64,000 nucleotides of DNA, taken from Chlorobium ferrooxidans DSM 13031. GTDB taxonomy: Bacteria > Bacteroidota > Chlorobiia > Chlorobiales > Chlorobiaceae. Below are positions 17,804 through 25,849 of this stretch, one piece after another. The position numbers and the translations under genes were made by a program. The DNA lies in NCBI RefSeq assembly GCF_000168715.1, contig NZ_AASE01000003.1, positions 62,001 through 126,000 on the forward strand. The letters are read 5' to 3'. Position 1 is the stretch's first letter. Every line of letters begins with the position of its first letter. Under the pieces are notes generated by a model. The model did no database searches and had not been told where the DNA came from. It saw only the letters and a program-made list of their open reading frames with translations.

Positions 17804-17834
17804 TCTCACCCGACAGGTCGGGTTCGAAATGACA
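17804..17834. repeat. Half copy of a dispersed TGTCATTTCGA-type repeat
   Basis: On the minus strand it begins TGTCATTTCGAACC and contains the small palindrome CCCGAC-AG-GTCGGG (17809-17822). A similar beginning is found near 29096-29110 and a related full palindromic element at 29137-29213. Such elements are scattered in the intergenic regions of many genomes. This copy lies at the right edge of the AT-rich island. Confidence 0.5.
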
Positions 17835-17867
17835 TGAAGTGGGAATAATTACGGTAGAAGCGATGAA

Positions 17868-17888
17868 GGTGCAGGCAAGTCCTGCACC
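17868..17888 (-). terminator. Terminator hairpin after UDP-GlcNAc 2-epimerase gene
   Basis: An 8-bp perfect stem (GGTGCAGG with CCTGCACC, 5-nt loop) lies 17 nt past the stop of the epimerase gene. On the minus strand it is followed by TTCATCGCTTCT, only mildly T-rich. Confidence 0.5.
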
Positions 17889-17905
17889 AGCTCAATAAAA
17901 GCAGT

Positions 17906-19015
17906 TCAGAGCAGCCGGTCGAGGACGGCGACGATGCGGGGGGCGGAGGCACCATCCCATTTTTCGGGGATTTTGGAGCGGCTGGTGATGTGCTGGTGCG
18001 AGCCGGGATGGAGAATGTCGTGGATGCGGCTCTTGATATCCTCTTCGTCGAGGCCGACAAGCACGTTGGTACCGATTTCAATGGTGGATGGGCGCGCTGA
18101 AGTATCCATCATGGTAAGACAGGGCACATTCATCACCGTCGCTTCGGCCTGAAGCTCTTCAGTGTCGGTAAGCAGAAGCATCGAGTCGCGAAGCAGGGTA
18201 AGGAGCCCGGCATGAGAGGGGGGCTCAATCAGCTTCAGATTCTCTATAGCGATGAATTCCGCATCAAGCAGATTCTCTTTAAGCAGGGCGTCAAATCCGG
18301 CAATACGCGGCATGACCACTGTTATGTTGGTGGCAAGTTCCGTCAGCACCCGAAGCAGCATCCCGATATGCTCTTTACCAGCGGAGAAAACGCCCTGTCC
18401 GAGGAGCATCAGTGCATATTTCTTCGGTTTTATCCCTTTAACCGGAACAGCGCTCTCCTTGTTTGCCTGCTCCATAAGGCGGACAAGGGAGTCGATTGAA
18501 AGGTTGCCTGAATAGAAGACCTTTTCATCGGCAACGCCCTCATTGATGAGATTGTACTCACCGCTGTGTTCGCTGACAAAGTGGAACTCGGCCATGGCGT
18601 CAATAACAACCCGGTTGACCTCTTCGGCATCAGAGCGTTCATAGCTTCGCAGCCCCGCATCGACTGCGGCTACCTGCATGCCGAGCTTGGCTGCGGTCAC
18701 CGCAGCACCAAGAGCAACATTATCGCTGCCGCAGACCAGCACGAGATCGGGTTTTTCACTGAGAAGAATGGCCTCCATTCCGGTCATAACGGAGGCAAGC
18801 TGATGAACCGCAGAACCTTCGGGAAGGTAAATGGTCCGGACGTCGTCACCGATCCCAAAACATGCCGCCAGGTCACTGCTGAGCGGCCTGGCACCTTTTG
18901 CAGAAACAAGAAGGGCTACCGGCTGGTAGGCTCCGTTTTTTTTCAGGGCATCATAGAGCGGTGCAAGCGAAAGTATGCCGGGCCTGCTTCCGGCGGCAAG
19001 GAGTAATTTTTTCAC
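17906..19015 (-). CDS. Divergent non-hydrolysing UDP-GlcNAc 2-epimerase-like protein
   Basis: A 369-residue protein with the GT-B fold of WecB-type epimerases, which interconvert UDP-GlcNAc and UDP-ManNAc. The strongest match is VDAGLRSYERSDAEEVNRVV (118-137), then FVSEHSGEYNLINEGV. The canonical HVEAGLR glutamate (E117 in E. coli) is aspartate here (D119), while the EE-NR pair is kept (131-135). The usual HRREN segment with the conserved histidine is missing; the region reads YALMLLGQGVFSAGKEHIG. It may have another substrate or altered chemistry. It is divergent from the LptA-like gene (59-nt gap), which fits an envelope polysaccharide context. Confidence 0.75.
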   Translation of the reverse strand: MKKLLLAAGSRPGILSLAPLYDALKKNGAYQPVALLVSAKGARPLSSDLAACFGIGDDVRTIYLPEGSAVHQLASVMTGMEAILLSEKPDLVLVCGSDNVALGAAVTAAKLGMQVAAVDAGLRSYERSDAEEVNRVVIDAMAEFHFVSEHSGEYNLINEGVADEKVFYSGNLSIDSLVRLMEQANKESAVPVKGIKPKKYALMLLGQGVFSAGKEHIGMLLRVLTELATNITVVMPRIAGFDALLKENLLDAEFIAIENLKLIEPPSHAGLLTLLRDSMLLLTDTEELQAEATVMNVPCLTMMDTSARPSTIEIGTNVLVGLDEEDIKSRIHDILHPGSHQHITSRSKIPEKWDGASAPRIVAVLDRLL

Positions 19016-19074
19016 AGTAAAAACAAAGCTTTGTTACATTAGAGAGCAAGGCACAACATAACCATCAGATCTCC

Positions 19075-20028
19075 ATGCGAAAATTTATTCCGGTCAGCAT
19101 ATTGTTCGCCTGCATCATGCTTGCGCAAACAGTAGTGCTTCCGGTTCTGCACCATAATACACTCAGGGCGGAAAAAAAGAAAATTATTCTCGAGCATGCC
19201 GATACCATTGAGGGCGGAGAGAGTGAAGTGGGCAGCTTCCGTTCGGTCATTGGCAATGTACGCTTCCTGCACGACAACATAACCCTCAAATGCGACCGGG
19301 CCACCAATTACGAAGCAGAAAACAGGATCGTTCTTACCGGCAACGTCTACATTACCGACAACGCTTACGAGATTTACAGCGACAGCGGTGTCTACTGGCC
19401 TGACAGAGAGACCGGCGAACTGAGCGGCAACGTCCGGAGCCGGATGCTCAACAGCTCACTTGCAGCCAAAGCCCGTAAAGCAGTGCTCAACAAAGGCACC
19501 AGCCAGATCTGGCTTTACGATGACGCCATAGCCTGGCATGATCGCAAGCAGATCAGTGGCGACATTATCCTATTGCATCTCAAGGAGGCAACGTCAAGTG
19601 CAAAGCGTCGTCATATTGATGAGATGCAGGTGCAGGGAAGTGCCTTTTTTGCATCCCTTGACACCCTCTCCCTTTCTCCACAGGTTTATGACCAGCTTGG
19701 AAGCAGAAAAATGGTTATCCGGCTGAACGACAACTCAAAAATAACCGGCATAACCGCCACCACCGAAGCCGAAAGTCTCTATCATCTCTATGACGAAACG
19801 CGCAAACCCTACGGAATCCACTACTCAAGCGGCAATGTGATACGGATGCTCTTCACTGACGGCATACTGAAGCAGGTCCGGGTAATCGGCAATGTTGAAG
19901 GGAAGCAATACCCCGAGCGGCTCCGGGGTGACAAAAGCATCAACCTCTCAAAGTTTGTCTGGCGGGAGAGTGAAAATCCGTTTACATCAGGAAAAGAGAA
20001 AAGCCTTCCGGGGAAGGCTTTTCAATAA
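19075..20028 (+). CDS. OstA/LptA-like periplasmic protein
   Basis: A 317-residue exported protein with an OstA-like (LptA/LptC jellyroll) domain, likely part of or related to the bridge carrying lipopolysaccharide across the periplasm. The N-terminal ~23 residues are a signal peptide or anchor (FIPVSILFACIMLAQTVVLP). Repeating beta-strand text such as GNVRFLHDNITLKCDRATNY, RIVLTGNVYITDNAYEIYSD and SGNVRSRMLNSSLAAKA is typical of the fold. It is longer than LptA of E. coli (about 185 residues). Its end overlaps a terminator hairpin. Confidence 0.75.
   Translation: MRKFIPVSILFACIMLAQTVVLPVLHHNTLRAEKKKIILEHADTIEGGESEVGSFRSVIGNVRFLHDNITLKCDRATNYEAENRIVLTGNVYITDNAYEIYSDSGVYWPDRETGELSGNVRSRMLNSSLAAKARKAVLNKGTSQIWLYDDAIAWHDRKQISGDIILLHLKEATSSAKRRHIDEMQVQGSAFFASLDTLSLSPQVYDQLGSRKMVIRLNDNSKITGITATTEAESLYHLYDETRKPYGIHYSSGNVIRMLFTDGILKQVRVIGNVEGKQYPERLRGDKSINLSKFVWRESENPFTSGKEKSLPGKAFQ
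19999..20022 (+). terminator. Terminator overlapping end of OstA-like gene
   Basis: A perfect inverted repeat of 10-11 bp (AAAAGCCTTC with GAAGGCTTTT, loop CGGG) within the last codons of the gene, ending in TTTT just before the TAA at 20026-20028. It can act on either strand; the facing minus-strand gene ends at 20062. Confidence 0.6.
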
Positions 20029-20061
20029 TCTGATCTTCAGGGAATAAGGCGGCCATGAATG

Positions 20062-20319
20062 CTATTTTGCCAATGGGCAGGAGCCGGATGAACAGGAGCC
20101 GGTCGAGCAGGGTGATGGAGCCGGAGCTGGCTTGCTGGCGTTATAGTCGGTTTTGTAAAAGCCGGAACCCTTGAGCACAAATCCGCCATCGGCGCTGATA
20201 ACGCGCTCAAAGGTCTCCTTTTCGCATTTCGGGCAAATGGTCAGCGAGGCATCACTCATTTTCTGGACTATTTCAAGTTCATTGCCGCAGCTTGAACAGC
20301 GATATTGATAGGTTGGCAT
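20062..20319 (-). CDS. FmdB-family zinc-ribbon protein
   Basis: An 85-residue protein with the N-terminal zinc ribbon of the FmdB regulatory family: [16 protein letters not shown] with a second pair [14 protein letters not shown], giving CxxC...CxxC, followed by GSGFYKTDY. The C-terminal tail ([17 protein letters not shown]) adds three more cysteines and is common in the family. The name comes from a putative regulator of formamidase; the true role is not established. Single-gene unit, converging with the OstA-like gene. Confidence 0.88.
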   Translation of the reverse strand: MPTYQYRCSSCGNELEIVQKMSDASLTICPKCEKETFERVISADGGFVLKGSGFYKTDYNASKPAPAPSPCSTGSCSSGSCPLAK

Positions 20320-20478
20320 AAGATAATTTCACTCCTTGATTTATTCGTGTTCTGACTATTATGAGATAGGTAAGTCCCCGTTTTTTTCGGGGTAGATCCA
20401 TGTAAAAAAGTGCTTCCGCCCTATTCAGGCAGGGCTAATGTATATACTGATAATTGCGAAAATAAAAAAGCTGAAGCC

Positions 20479-21264
20479 GTGATCGTCAAAACCAGAGCCG
20501 TGATTCTTCGGGAGGTCAAATACCGCGACCAGTCGAAGATCTGCGCCCTCTATACCCGCGAATTCGGTAAAATTTCCGTCATCATCAAAGGGGCACGCAA
20601 TCCTAAAAACAAACTCTCGGGGCTCTTCAGTGCCGGAAATGTGGTTGACGTGGTACTCTATAAAAAACAGAGCCGGGATATTCAGCTTGTCAGTGATGGT
20701 AACCTTGTTTTAAGTCCGATGGTTCCCGATCCGGATATGGAGCGCTTTGCCGTGCTCTACCAGATTATTGATCTTATCCGCACAGGCACGGAGAGCGACG
20801 AGAAAAACCTCCCCCTCTTCACCCTGCTTGCCGGAACCCTCCAGCAGCTCTACCGAAGCGGTGTCAATTTCCGTCAGCTCCATGCATGGTTCCTGCTCCG
20901 GCTTGTCTCTCTGATGGGATTTCAGCCCTTGTTGAGTAACTGTGTCTTCAGCGGAGAGGATCTCACGACGGCAATCAGGGAGATGAAGCTGACGGAGCTC
21001 TATTTTGTCATGAACCCCGGCGGGCTTGCCCTGCCTGCAGCCGCCATCCAGAGCAGCATAAAAAAGCGGCTTATCCCGGTGCGCCTCGCCGAACAACTGG
21101 CGGCCCTTGCCTCCGCCCGCCATCCCGCAGGTGACACCTTCATCTCTTCACCGGAAGATATCGATACCCTCTGCTCGCTGCTGCAGGAGTATTGCGCGCT
21201 GCATATGGAGCACTCCCGGTCGCGCAAAAACATCTCAATCGTTGAACAAATCCTTGTTAAATAG
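20479..21264 (+). CDS. recO: DNA repair protein RecO
   Basis: RecO (261 residues) acts with RecF and RecR to load RecA on SSB-coated gaps. The N-terminal OB fold is clear (VIVKTRAVILREVKYRDQSK, ALYTREFGKISVIIKGARNPKN), followed by the helical domain. The zinc-finger cysteines common in RecO are reduced: only C at LSNCVFSGE is visible. I chose GTG 20479 because translations of the family start just before IVKTRAV; an ATG at 20410 would add 23 residues unlike RecO. A small CCCCG/CGGGG hairpin lies upstream (20376-20392). Confidence 0.9.
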   Translation: MIVKTRAVILREVKYRDQSKICALYTREFGKISVIIKGARNPKNKLSGLFSAGNVVDVVLYKKQSRDIQLVSDGNLVLSPMVPDPDMERFAVLYQIIDLIRTGTESDEKNLPLFTLLAGTLQQLYRSGVNFRQLHAWFLLRLVSLMGFQPLLSNCVFSGEDLTTAIREMKLTELYFVMNPGGLALPAAAIQSSIKKRLIPVRLAEQLAALASARHPAGDTFISSPEDIDTLCSLLQEYCALHMEHSRSRKNISIVEQILVK

Positions 21265-21383
21265 TGCATCCCGAGCCGGTATCCGTGGTTTTGGGGTTTT
21301 ATATCTGCCGGACTATTTCTATCTTAAGATTCATTTTATTACTCTCATAACCTCTTGTTCAATCCTAAACAGATCTGTCCAAC

Positions 21384-22679
21384 ATGCCTCAACTAACCAA
21401 ATCAGCTGAACTCTTTGAAAAAGCAAAGAAGTTTATTCCCGGCGGCGTAAACTCTCCGGTACGGGCATTCAAATCCGTTGGCGGAACACCGATCTACATG
21501 GCTAAAGGCTCAGGCGCATACCTGACCGATGTTGACGGTAACACCTATCTTGACTATGTCGGATCGTGGGGCCCCTTCATTCTCGGCAGCATGCACCCGA
21601 GAATCACGGCCGCACTTGAATATACCCTGAAAAACATCGGCACCAGCTTCGGCACACCGATCGAGATGGAGATTGAAATTGCCGAGCTCCTCTGCAAAAT
21701 TGTCCCGTCACTTGAAATGGTCCGTATGGTCAACAGCGGAACCGAAGCCACCATGTCCGCCGTACGCCTTGCAAGAGGCTACACCGGCCGCGATAAAATC
21801 ATCAAATTTGAAGGGTGTTACCACGGTCACGGCGACAGCTTCCTCATCAAGGCAGGTTCAGGTGCCCTTACGCTCGGCGCGCCCGACAGCCCGGGTGTCA
21901 CCAAAGGCACGGCACAGGATACCCTTAATGCAACCTACAACGATATCGAGTCGGTAAAACTGCTCGTTAACGAGAACAAGGGTAATATTGCCGCCATCAT
22001 CATTGAGCCTGTGGCAGGCAACACCGGTGTTATTCCGGCAAAACCCGGCTTCCTTGCTGATCTTCGCACGCTCTGCGACCAGGAAGGGATCGTACTGATT
22101 TTCGACGAAGTGATGTGCGGTTTCCGCGTAGCACTCGGCGGTGCTCAAAGCCTCTACGGCGTTACCCCTGATCTCACCACCATGGGCAAGATCATCGGCG
22201 GAGGCCTTCCTGTCGGCGCATTCGGCGGCAAGCGCAAGCTTATGGAGCGTATTGCTCCCCTCGGCGACGTCTATCAGGCAGGTACCCTTTCAGGCAACCC
22301 GCTGGCACTGACTGCAGGTCTTGAAACCCTGAAAATCCTTATGGAAGAGAACCCCTATCCGGAACTCGAAAGAAAGGCGCAGATCATTGAAGCCGGCTTC
22401 AGCGACAACCTGAAGAAACTCGGTCTGAACTATGTGCAGAACCGTGTAGGCTCGATGTCCTGCCTCTTCTTTACCGAAACACCGGTAGTCAGCTATGCAA
22501 GTGCCATCACGGCCGACACCAAAAAGCACGGCAAGTACTTCCACTCCCTGCTTGATCAGGGCATCTACACCGCGCCTTCACAGTTTGAGGCGATGTTCAT
22601 CAGCTCGGTTCACACCGATGCCGATCTGGAAAAGACCATCAAGGCAAACTACAATGCGCTTGTCGAGTCCCAGAAGTAA
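21384..22679 (+). CDS. hemL: Glutamate-1-semialdehyde 2,1-aminomutase
   Basis: HemL converts glutamate-1-semialdehyde to 5-aminolevulinate, the last step of the C5 route to haem and chlorophylls. It is a 431-residue fold-type I PLP enzyme of standard length. Signatures are SWGPFILG, NSGTEATMSAVRLAR (118-131), YHGHGDSFL, IFDEVMCGFR (239-248) and the PLP lysine K269 in TMGKIIGGGLPVGAFGG. In a phototroph this is the supply point for (bacterio)chlorophyll. It starts 119 nt after recO and is closed by a strong terminator. Confidence 0.98.
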   Translation: MPQLTKSAELFEKAKKFIPGGVNSPVRAFKSVGGTPIYMAKGSGAYLTDVDGNTYLDYVGSWGPFILGSMHPRITAALEYTLKNIGTSFGTPIEMEIEIAELLCKIVPSLEMVRMVNSGTEATMSAVRLARGYTGRDKIIKFEGCYHGHGDSFLIKAGSGALTLGAPDSPGVTKGTAQDTLNATYNDIESVKLLVNENKGNIAAIIIEPVAGNTGVIPAKPGFLADLRTLCDQEGIVLIFDEVMCGFRVALGGAQSLYGVTPDLTTMGKIIGGGLPVGAFGGKRKLMERIAPLGDVYQAGTLSGNPLALTAGLETLKILMEENPYPELERKAQIIEAGFSDNLKKLGLNYVQNRVGSMSCLFFTETPVVSYASAITADTKKHGKYFHSLLDQGIYTAPSQFEAMFISSVHTDADLEKTIKANYNALVESQK

Positions 22680-22702
22680 CCCGTTCCGTCAACAGAAAGA
22701 AC

Positions 22703-22736
22703 AAAAAAAGGGAGGCCTCACGGCTTCCCTTTTTTT
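22703..22736 (+). terminator. Strong bidirectional terminator after hemL
   Basis: A 15-bp stem with one G-T wobble: A7-GGGAGGCC pairs with GGCTTCCC-T7 around a TCAC loop. It ends in T7 on either strand, so it also serves the facing DUF190/crcB group. Confidence 0.9.
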
Positions 22737-22778
22737 GTTACAGACAATTCAGTCTCTCCCGGCAGTTACTGCACCTCG

Positions 22779-23114
22779 TTATTCAATAATCCCGGATTGC
22801 ACCTGCTCGCGGGTAACCATGACCCTTCCTGAGGCATCGCGCACCATCTGTTCGACCTTCGGCAGAAAGCTCTCTATCTTTTCCGGAAAGTCAACAATTT
22901 CGATGACCATGGGCAGGTTGGTACCGAACTCCATGATTTTGGAGGTTTTAATCAGCATGTCGTGACCGTAGGAGAGCACTCCTTTCAACGCCGTTGCTCC
23001 GGCAAGACCATGCAGACGGGCTTCGCGCACAATCTCTTCATAGAGCGGATTGTGACCGAAACGAACCTGTTCACCGACAAAGATGCGCAGCAGTTCTGAA
23101 CTGTGAAATTCCAT
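22779..23114 (-). CDS. DUF190 (PII-like) protein
   Basis: A 111-residue cytoplasmic protein of the DUF190 family, whose members have the ferredoxin-like fold of PII signalling proteins. Matching segments are LLRIFVGE, PLYEEIVREARLHGLAGATALKGVLSYG (shown here in two parts: PLYEEIVREARLHG and LAGATALKGVLSYG) and LPMVIEIVDFPEKIESFLP. It lies 11 nt downstream of crcB, a pairing seen in many genomes, which suggests a role in regulating or supporting fluoride export. Ligand unknown. Confidence 0.88.
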   Translation of the reverse strand: MEFHSSELLRIFVGEQVRFGHNPLYEEIVREARLHGLAGATALKGVLSYGHDMLIKTSKIMEFGTNLPMVIEIVDFPEKIESFLPKVEQMVRDASGRVMVTREQVQSGIIE

Positions 23115-23125
23115 AATTGACTCCT

Positions 23126-23509
23126 TTATGACCAGATTTTTGCAAAAAGCATTCCCGAGTAAAGTGCAATGAGACCTCCGGCGATACTGCCGAAAAGGTA
23201 GAGCCCGGCGTAGAAGAGCTGACCATCCTTCATCAGCGATGCATGCTCATACATATAGGCGGAAAAGGTGGTAAAGCCTCCGCAGAAGCCGGTCACCATA
23301 AAGAGCCGTGCTTCAGGAGAGACCAGGGTGGTCGAAACTGCAAGCTCGCTCAATAATCCGATAAGAAAACTGCCGAGCATGTTGACCGCAAAGGTTGAAA
23401 AGGGAAAGCCCGGAGCAAGCGGAAGAAAGAGCAGCGCCACCCCGTAGCGGGCCACAGAGCCGAGAAACCCGCCCGCACCAACCAGTGCAACTGCTCCAAG
23501 ATGCTTCAT
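23126..23509 (-). CDS. crcB: Fluoride channel CrcB/Fluc
   Basis: A 127-residue membrane protein with four transmembrane helices that lets fluoride leave the cell; Fluc channels work as antiparallel dimers. Family motifs are GAGGFLGSVARYG in helix 1, FAVNMLGSFLIGLL in helix 2 and GFCGGFTTFSAYMYE in helix 3, including the phenylalanine box. The ATG at 23509 overlaps the TGA of a 29-codon ORF (TGATG), so translation is probably coupled to it; an in-frame GTG sits one codon upstream. DUF190 follows 11 nt downstream. Confidence 0.93.
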   Translation of the reverse strand: MKHLGAVALVGAGGFLGSVARYGVALLFLPLAPGFPFSTFAVNMLGSFLIGLLSELAVSTTLVSPEARLFMVTGFCGGFTTFSAYMYEHASLMKDGQLFYAGLYLFGSIAGGLIALYSGMLFAKIWS

Positions 23510-23598
23510 CACGCTTCTATTCGATTCCGACCACCGCCCAACACAGCAATCAACGCTCGCAGCAGATTTTTAACGGGGTCCATAATGTTAGCGGTCAT
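23509..23598 (-). CDS. Putative small ORF translationally coupled to crcB
   Basis: Twenty-nine codons, too short for most gene finders. A GGGGAGG ribosome-binding site precedes the ATG by about nine bases, and the TGA overlaps the crcB ATG. The peptide begins MTANIMDPVKNLLRALIAVL and ends in basic Gly/Arg residues: a short amphipathic or hydrophobic helix. It also overlaps the last codons of the 75-residue membrane protein in another frame. It could be a leader peptide that sets crcB translation, or a small membrane peptide. Confidence 0.4.
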   Translation of the reverse strand: MTANIMDPVKNLLRALIAVLGGGRNRIEA

Positions 23599-23815
23599 CG
23601 CCTGTCTGCCTCCCCTCAATCCTCTTGTGCGCACAGCACATCTCATCAAGAATGCCGAGCAGGGTGTTGAAAATACCGAGAGCGATGATCGTCGGTGCCC
23701 AGAGTCCGATAAATATAGCAATCAGCTCATGGTTAACCCCTGTGCCGAAAATAAAGATGTAGATCGAGAGCAGTATCGAAAGCGTTGCAGTCAGAAAATA
23801 GTAGAGCGGCTTCAT
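23588..23815 (-). CDS. Small two-helix membrane protein
   Basis: A 75-residue protein with two predicted transmembrane helices (LTATLSILLSIYIFIFGTG and LIAIFIGLWAPTIIALGIFN) and a short charged, Cys-containing tail. I know no function for it; similar short proteins are common in membranes. It is the first gene of a minus-strand set with the 29-codon ORF, crcB and DUF190, so a link to fluoride handling is possible but unproven. Confidence 0.6.
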   Translation of the reverse strand: MKPLYYFLTATLSILLSIYIFIFGTGVNHELIAIFIGLWAPTIIALGIFNTLLGILDEMCCAHKRIEGRQTGDDR

Positions 23816-23873
23816 ACTGATGGTTTGATTAAGTGAGCGGTAGTTTATAAAAGGTAATAATAATCAGACGAGG

Positions 23874-23900
23874 AAAAAACCTCAAGGCGGCATCGGCCTT
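23874..23900 (-). terminator. Terminator after SOUL protein gene
   Basis: A short stem AAGGC/GCCTT (7-nt loop, 23884-23900) overlaps the stop codon and is followed on the minus strand by GAGG and six T. Confidence 0.5.
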
Positions 23901-24519
23901 ACTCAACATCAATCTGCACCTCGTTGCGGCGAAGGAACGGAATGGTCCATGGAGGATCGTAGCTTGCCGCCCTGGGAGCAGAAAGTGACCGGAACCCTCT
24001 CTTCCCGAGCCATACCGTCAGCTTTTCGGCATAACTCCGGAGATTGCTTTCGGAATGGAGTCCTGAATAACTGATGACCGCAACCTTTTTTGCTCCGACC
24101 TCACGAAAGGTTACGGACGGGTCAAGAGGCTCGGGAAGTGAAGCAAGGGTTGATCCTTCAGGCATCACGAACGACATCACCCAGGAGTTCCCCTGCTTCT
24201 GCTGCAGCACCGGAGCGGTCATGGAGAGTTTCTCCGAAGCAGGCTCCTGAAGCACGGGAGCAGTCATGGAAAACTTCTGTTTTGAGCGGTTCTTGCCGAA
24301 AATATAGCCCGCAAGCCGGCTGAAGGCCTGACCGCTTGACTGGCCGTACCCTCCATCAACAACCGTTTCAGCCAGAACCATCCCGCCATACTGCCTGATT
24401 TCGATCTCCCCCTCTTTCTCCAGCACCGTAAACGGTGGCTCGGCTGATTCCCGCTTGCCCAGTACCGAACAGCCTGCAAGCAGCAGACTGGTCATCAGCA
24501 ATAGTGACCATGCACCCAT
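23899..24519 (-). CDS. SOUL-family haem-binding-like lipoprotein
   Basis: A 206-residue protein with a lipoprotein signal ([12 protein letters not shown], acylated Cys at 17), then a SOUL/HEBP domain: [46 protein letters not shown] (occurring twice) and [19 protein letters not shown] proteins bind haem or other tetrapyrroles in eukaryotes; in bacteria the function is not settled. In a photosynthetic bacterium a tetrapyrrole-binding role would be plausible, but no ligand residue can be named. It is exported and membrane-anchored. Confidence 0.87.
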   Translation of the reverse strand: MGAWSLLLMTSLLLAGCSVLGKRESAEPPFTVLEKEGEIEIRQYGGMVLAETVVDGGYGQSSGQAFSRLAGYIFGKNRSKQKFSMTAPVLQEPASEKLSMTAPVLQQKQGNSWVMSFVMPEGSTLASLPEPLDPSVTFREVGAKKVAVISYSGLHSESNLRSYAEKLTVWLGKRGFRSLSAPRAASYDPPWTIPFLRRNEVQIDVE

Positions 24520-24707
24520 AAGTGCCTCCCTTCTGTTGAATTGTTGAACAAAACGATCTTATGAATGGAACACCCGCAAGAGCAAAAAGGTTTAGCTGTC
24601 AGGAGTATGCCTGCTAATAACCGGGTACGCCCGCTATGAAAAAATAGCCGTCATAGTTATATCTTTGATTGATACATCACCATTATGCAATCCTTCTAAC
24701 TCTGCTC

Positions 24708-25139
24708 ATGAGCTTTACTCTTAAAAAAAGAGTGATCGCCATCGATTACGGTACCAAGCGAATCGGTGTGGCAAAAAGCGACCCGCTCCAGCTCTTCGCC
24801 CAGCCTGTCGGCACCGTCGATCGGGCCGGACTTTCCGGAATGCTTGAAGAGATGCTCCGCAGTGACGAGATCGGCAGGGTAATCATCGGTTACCCACTGG
24901 GCGGAAACGGCGAAACAAACGCCATGACCGGCGTTATTGACCGCTTTATAGAAGATCTGCTCGTGGAGTTCCCCCAACTGATGATTGAACGGGTCGATGA
25001 ACACCACTCATCAAAAGATGCCCGCAAGATCCTTGCAGCTTCCGGTAAATCAAGAAAAGTGCGACAGGAAAAGGGGAGAATCGACAGTGCCGCCGCATGT
25101 GTACTGCTTACCGAGTATCTGGAGTCCCGCAACCGGTAG
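24708..25139 (+). CDS. ruvX: RuvX/YqgF Holliday-junction resolvase-like nuclease
   Basis: A 143-residue RNase H-fold nuclease. VIAIDYGTKRIGVAKSD holds the first catalytic aspartate, GYPLGGNGE the central strand, ERVDEHHSSKDARKIL the conserved Glu/Ser region, and KGRIDSAAACVLLTEYL the C-terminal aspartate. In E. coli the protein (YqgF) is essential and processes the 16S rRNA precursor. I take ATG 24708 as start; an upstream ATG at 24669 would add 13 residues without similarity. Confidence 0.92.
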   Translation: MSFTLKKRVIAIDYGTKRIGVAKSDPLQLFAQPVGTVDRAGLSGMLEEMLRSDEIGRVIIGYPLGGNGETNAMTGVIDRFIEDLLVEFPQLMIERVDEHHSSKDARKILAASGKSRKVRQEKGRIDSAAACVLLTEYLESRNR

Positions 25140-25263
25140 AGATTCTGCTCCAATCCTGACGAAAGGATCGGAAAAGCAGGAGTTTTTCATTTAGCTTTTC
25201 GGCACTGCTTCTTTATCTTTAGGGCATAGAACTCTTGTTGACACTCTTAGCCCATTACCATTC

Positions 25264-25845
25264 ATGAGTACTTCTGCACTGCTTGACACCTTCAAATCTA
25301 CCGGAGCTCTGCTTGACGGTCATTTCAGGCTCACTTCAGGACGGCACAGCAATACCTATTTTCAGTGCGCAAAGGTACTGCAGCATCCGGAACACCTCGA
25401 AGCGGTCTGCAGCCTTATCGCCGGGCATTTCAGCGGTAAGGGAGTCGAAACCGTCATATCCCCGGCTATTGGAGGAATCGTGGTCGGAACAGAGGTGGGA
25501 CGCCAGCTCGGTGTAAAAACCATTTTCGCTGAACGCAAGGAGGGCGTGATGACCATTCGACGCGGGTTCACGCTTGAACCGGATGAACGGGTGGTGGTGA
25601 TTGAGGATGTTATCACCACAGGGGGGTCGGTCGCCGAGGTTATTGCGCTTGTCAAGGCGGCCGGAGCAACACTGGTCGGAGTCGGATCGGTGGTTGACCG
25701 CAGCAATGGCCGCGTAAGGCTTGCTGACGACCAGTTTTCAGTGCTTTCGATGGAAGTGATCAGCTACACCCCTGAGGAGTGCCCTCTCTGCAGACAGAAT
25801 GTGCCGATTGATGCCCCCGGAAGCCGGGCAAACAAGCAAAACTAA
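25264..25845 (+). CDS. pyrE: Orotate phosphoribosyltransferase
   Basis: PyrE (193 residues) joins orotate and PRPP to orotidine-5'-phosphate in pyrimidine synthesis. The PRPP-binding signature is [14 protein letters not shown] in the second half, and the N-terminal [16 protein letters not shown] is the orotate/flexible-loop region. A short C-terminal extension ([16 protein letters not shown]) carries a CxxC, typical of the longer archaeal/Chlorobi-type enzymes. It is 4 nt upstream of tyrA, with nadK next, probably one transcript. Confidence 0.95.
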   Translation: MSTSALLDTFKSTGALLDGHFRLTSGRHSNTYFQCAKVLQHPEHLEAVCSLIAGHFSGKGVETVISPAIGGIVVGTEVGRQLGVKTIFAERKEGVMTIRRGFTLEPDERVVVIEDVITTGGSVAEVIALVKAAGATLVGVGSVVDRSNGRVRLADDQFSVLSMEVISYTPEECPLCRQNVPIDAPGSRANKQN

Positions 25846-25849
25846 CGGC

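Larger units (their letters stand above)
17460..17905. other. Intergenic region at right edge of accessory island
   Basis: A 446-nt gap upstream of the SAMD9-like gene. From 17460 to about 17800 it is AT-rich with no visible gene. Then come a dispersed-repeat fragment (17804-17834) and the terminator hairpin of the epimerase gene (17868-17888). The composition returns to that of the core genome near 17.8 kb. Confidence 0.5.

Noticed and set aside
20410..20478. N-terminal extension of RecO from ATG 20410
   Set aside because: The extra 23 residues lack similarity to RecO and would run over a hairpin-bearing leader; GTG 20479 gives the expected start.
23816..23898. Possible fluoride riboswitch upstream of the crcB group
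   Set aside because: A GCCGATGCCGCC segment and a later CTGATTATT recall parts of the crcB motif, but conserved blocks are missing and the first segment fits the SOUL-gene terminator better.
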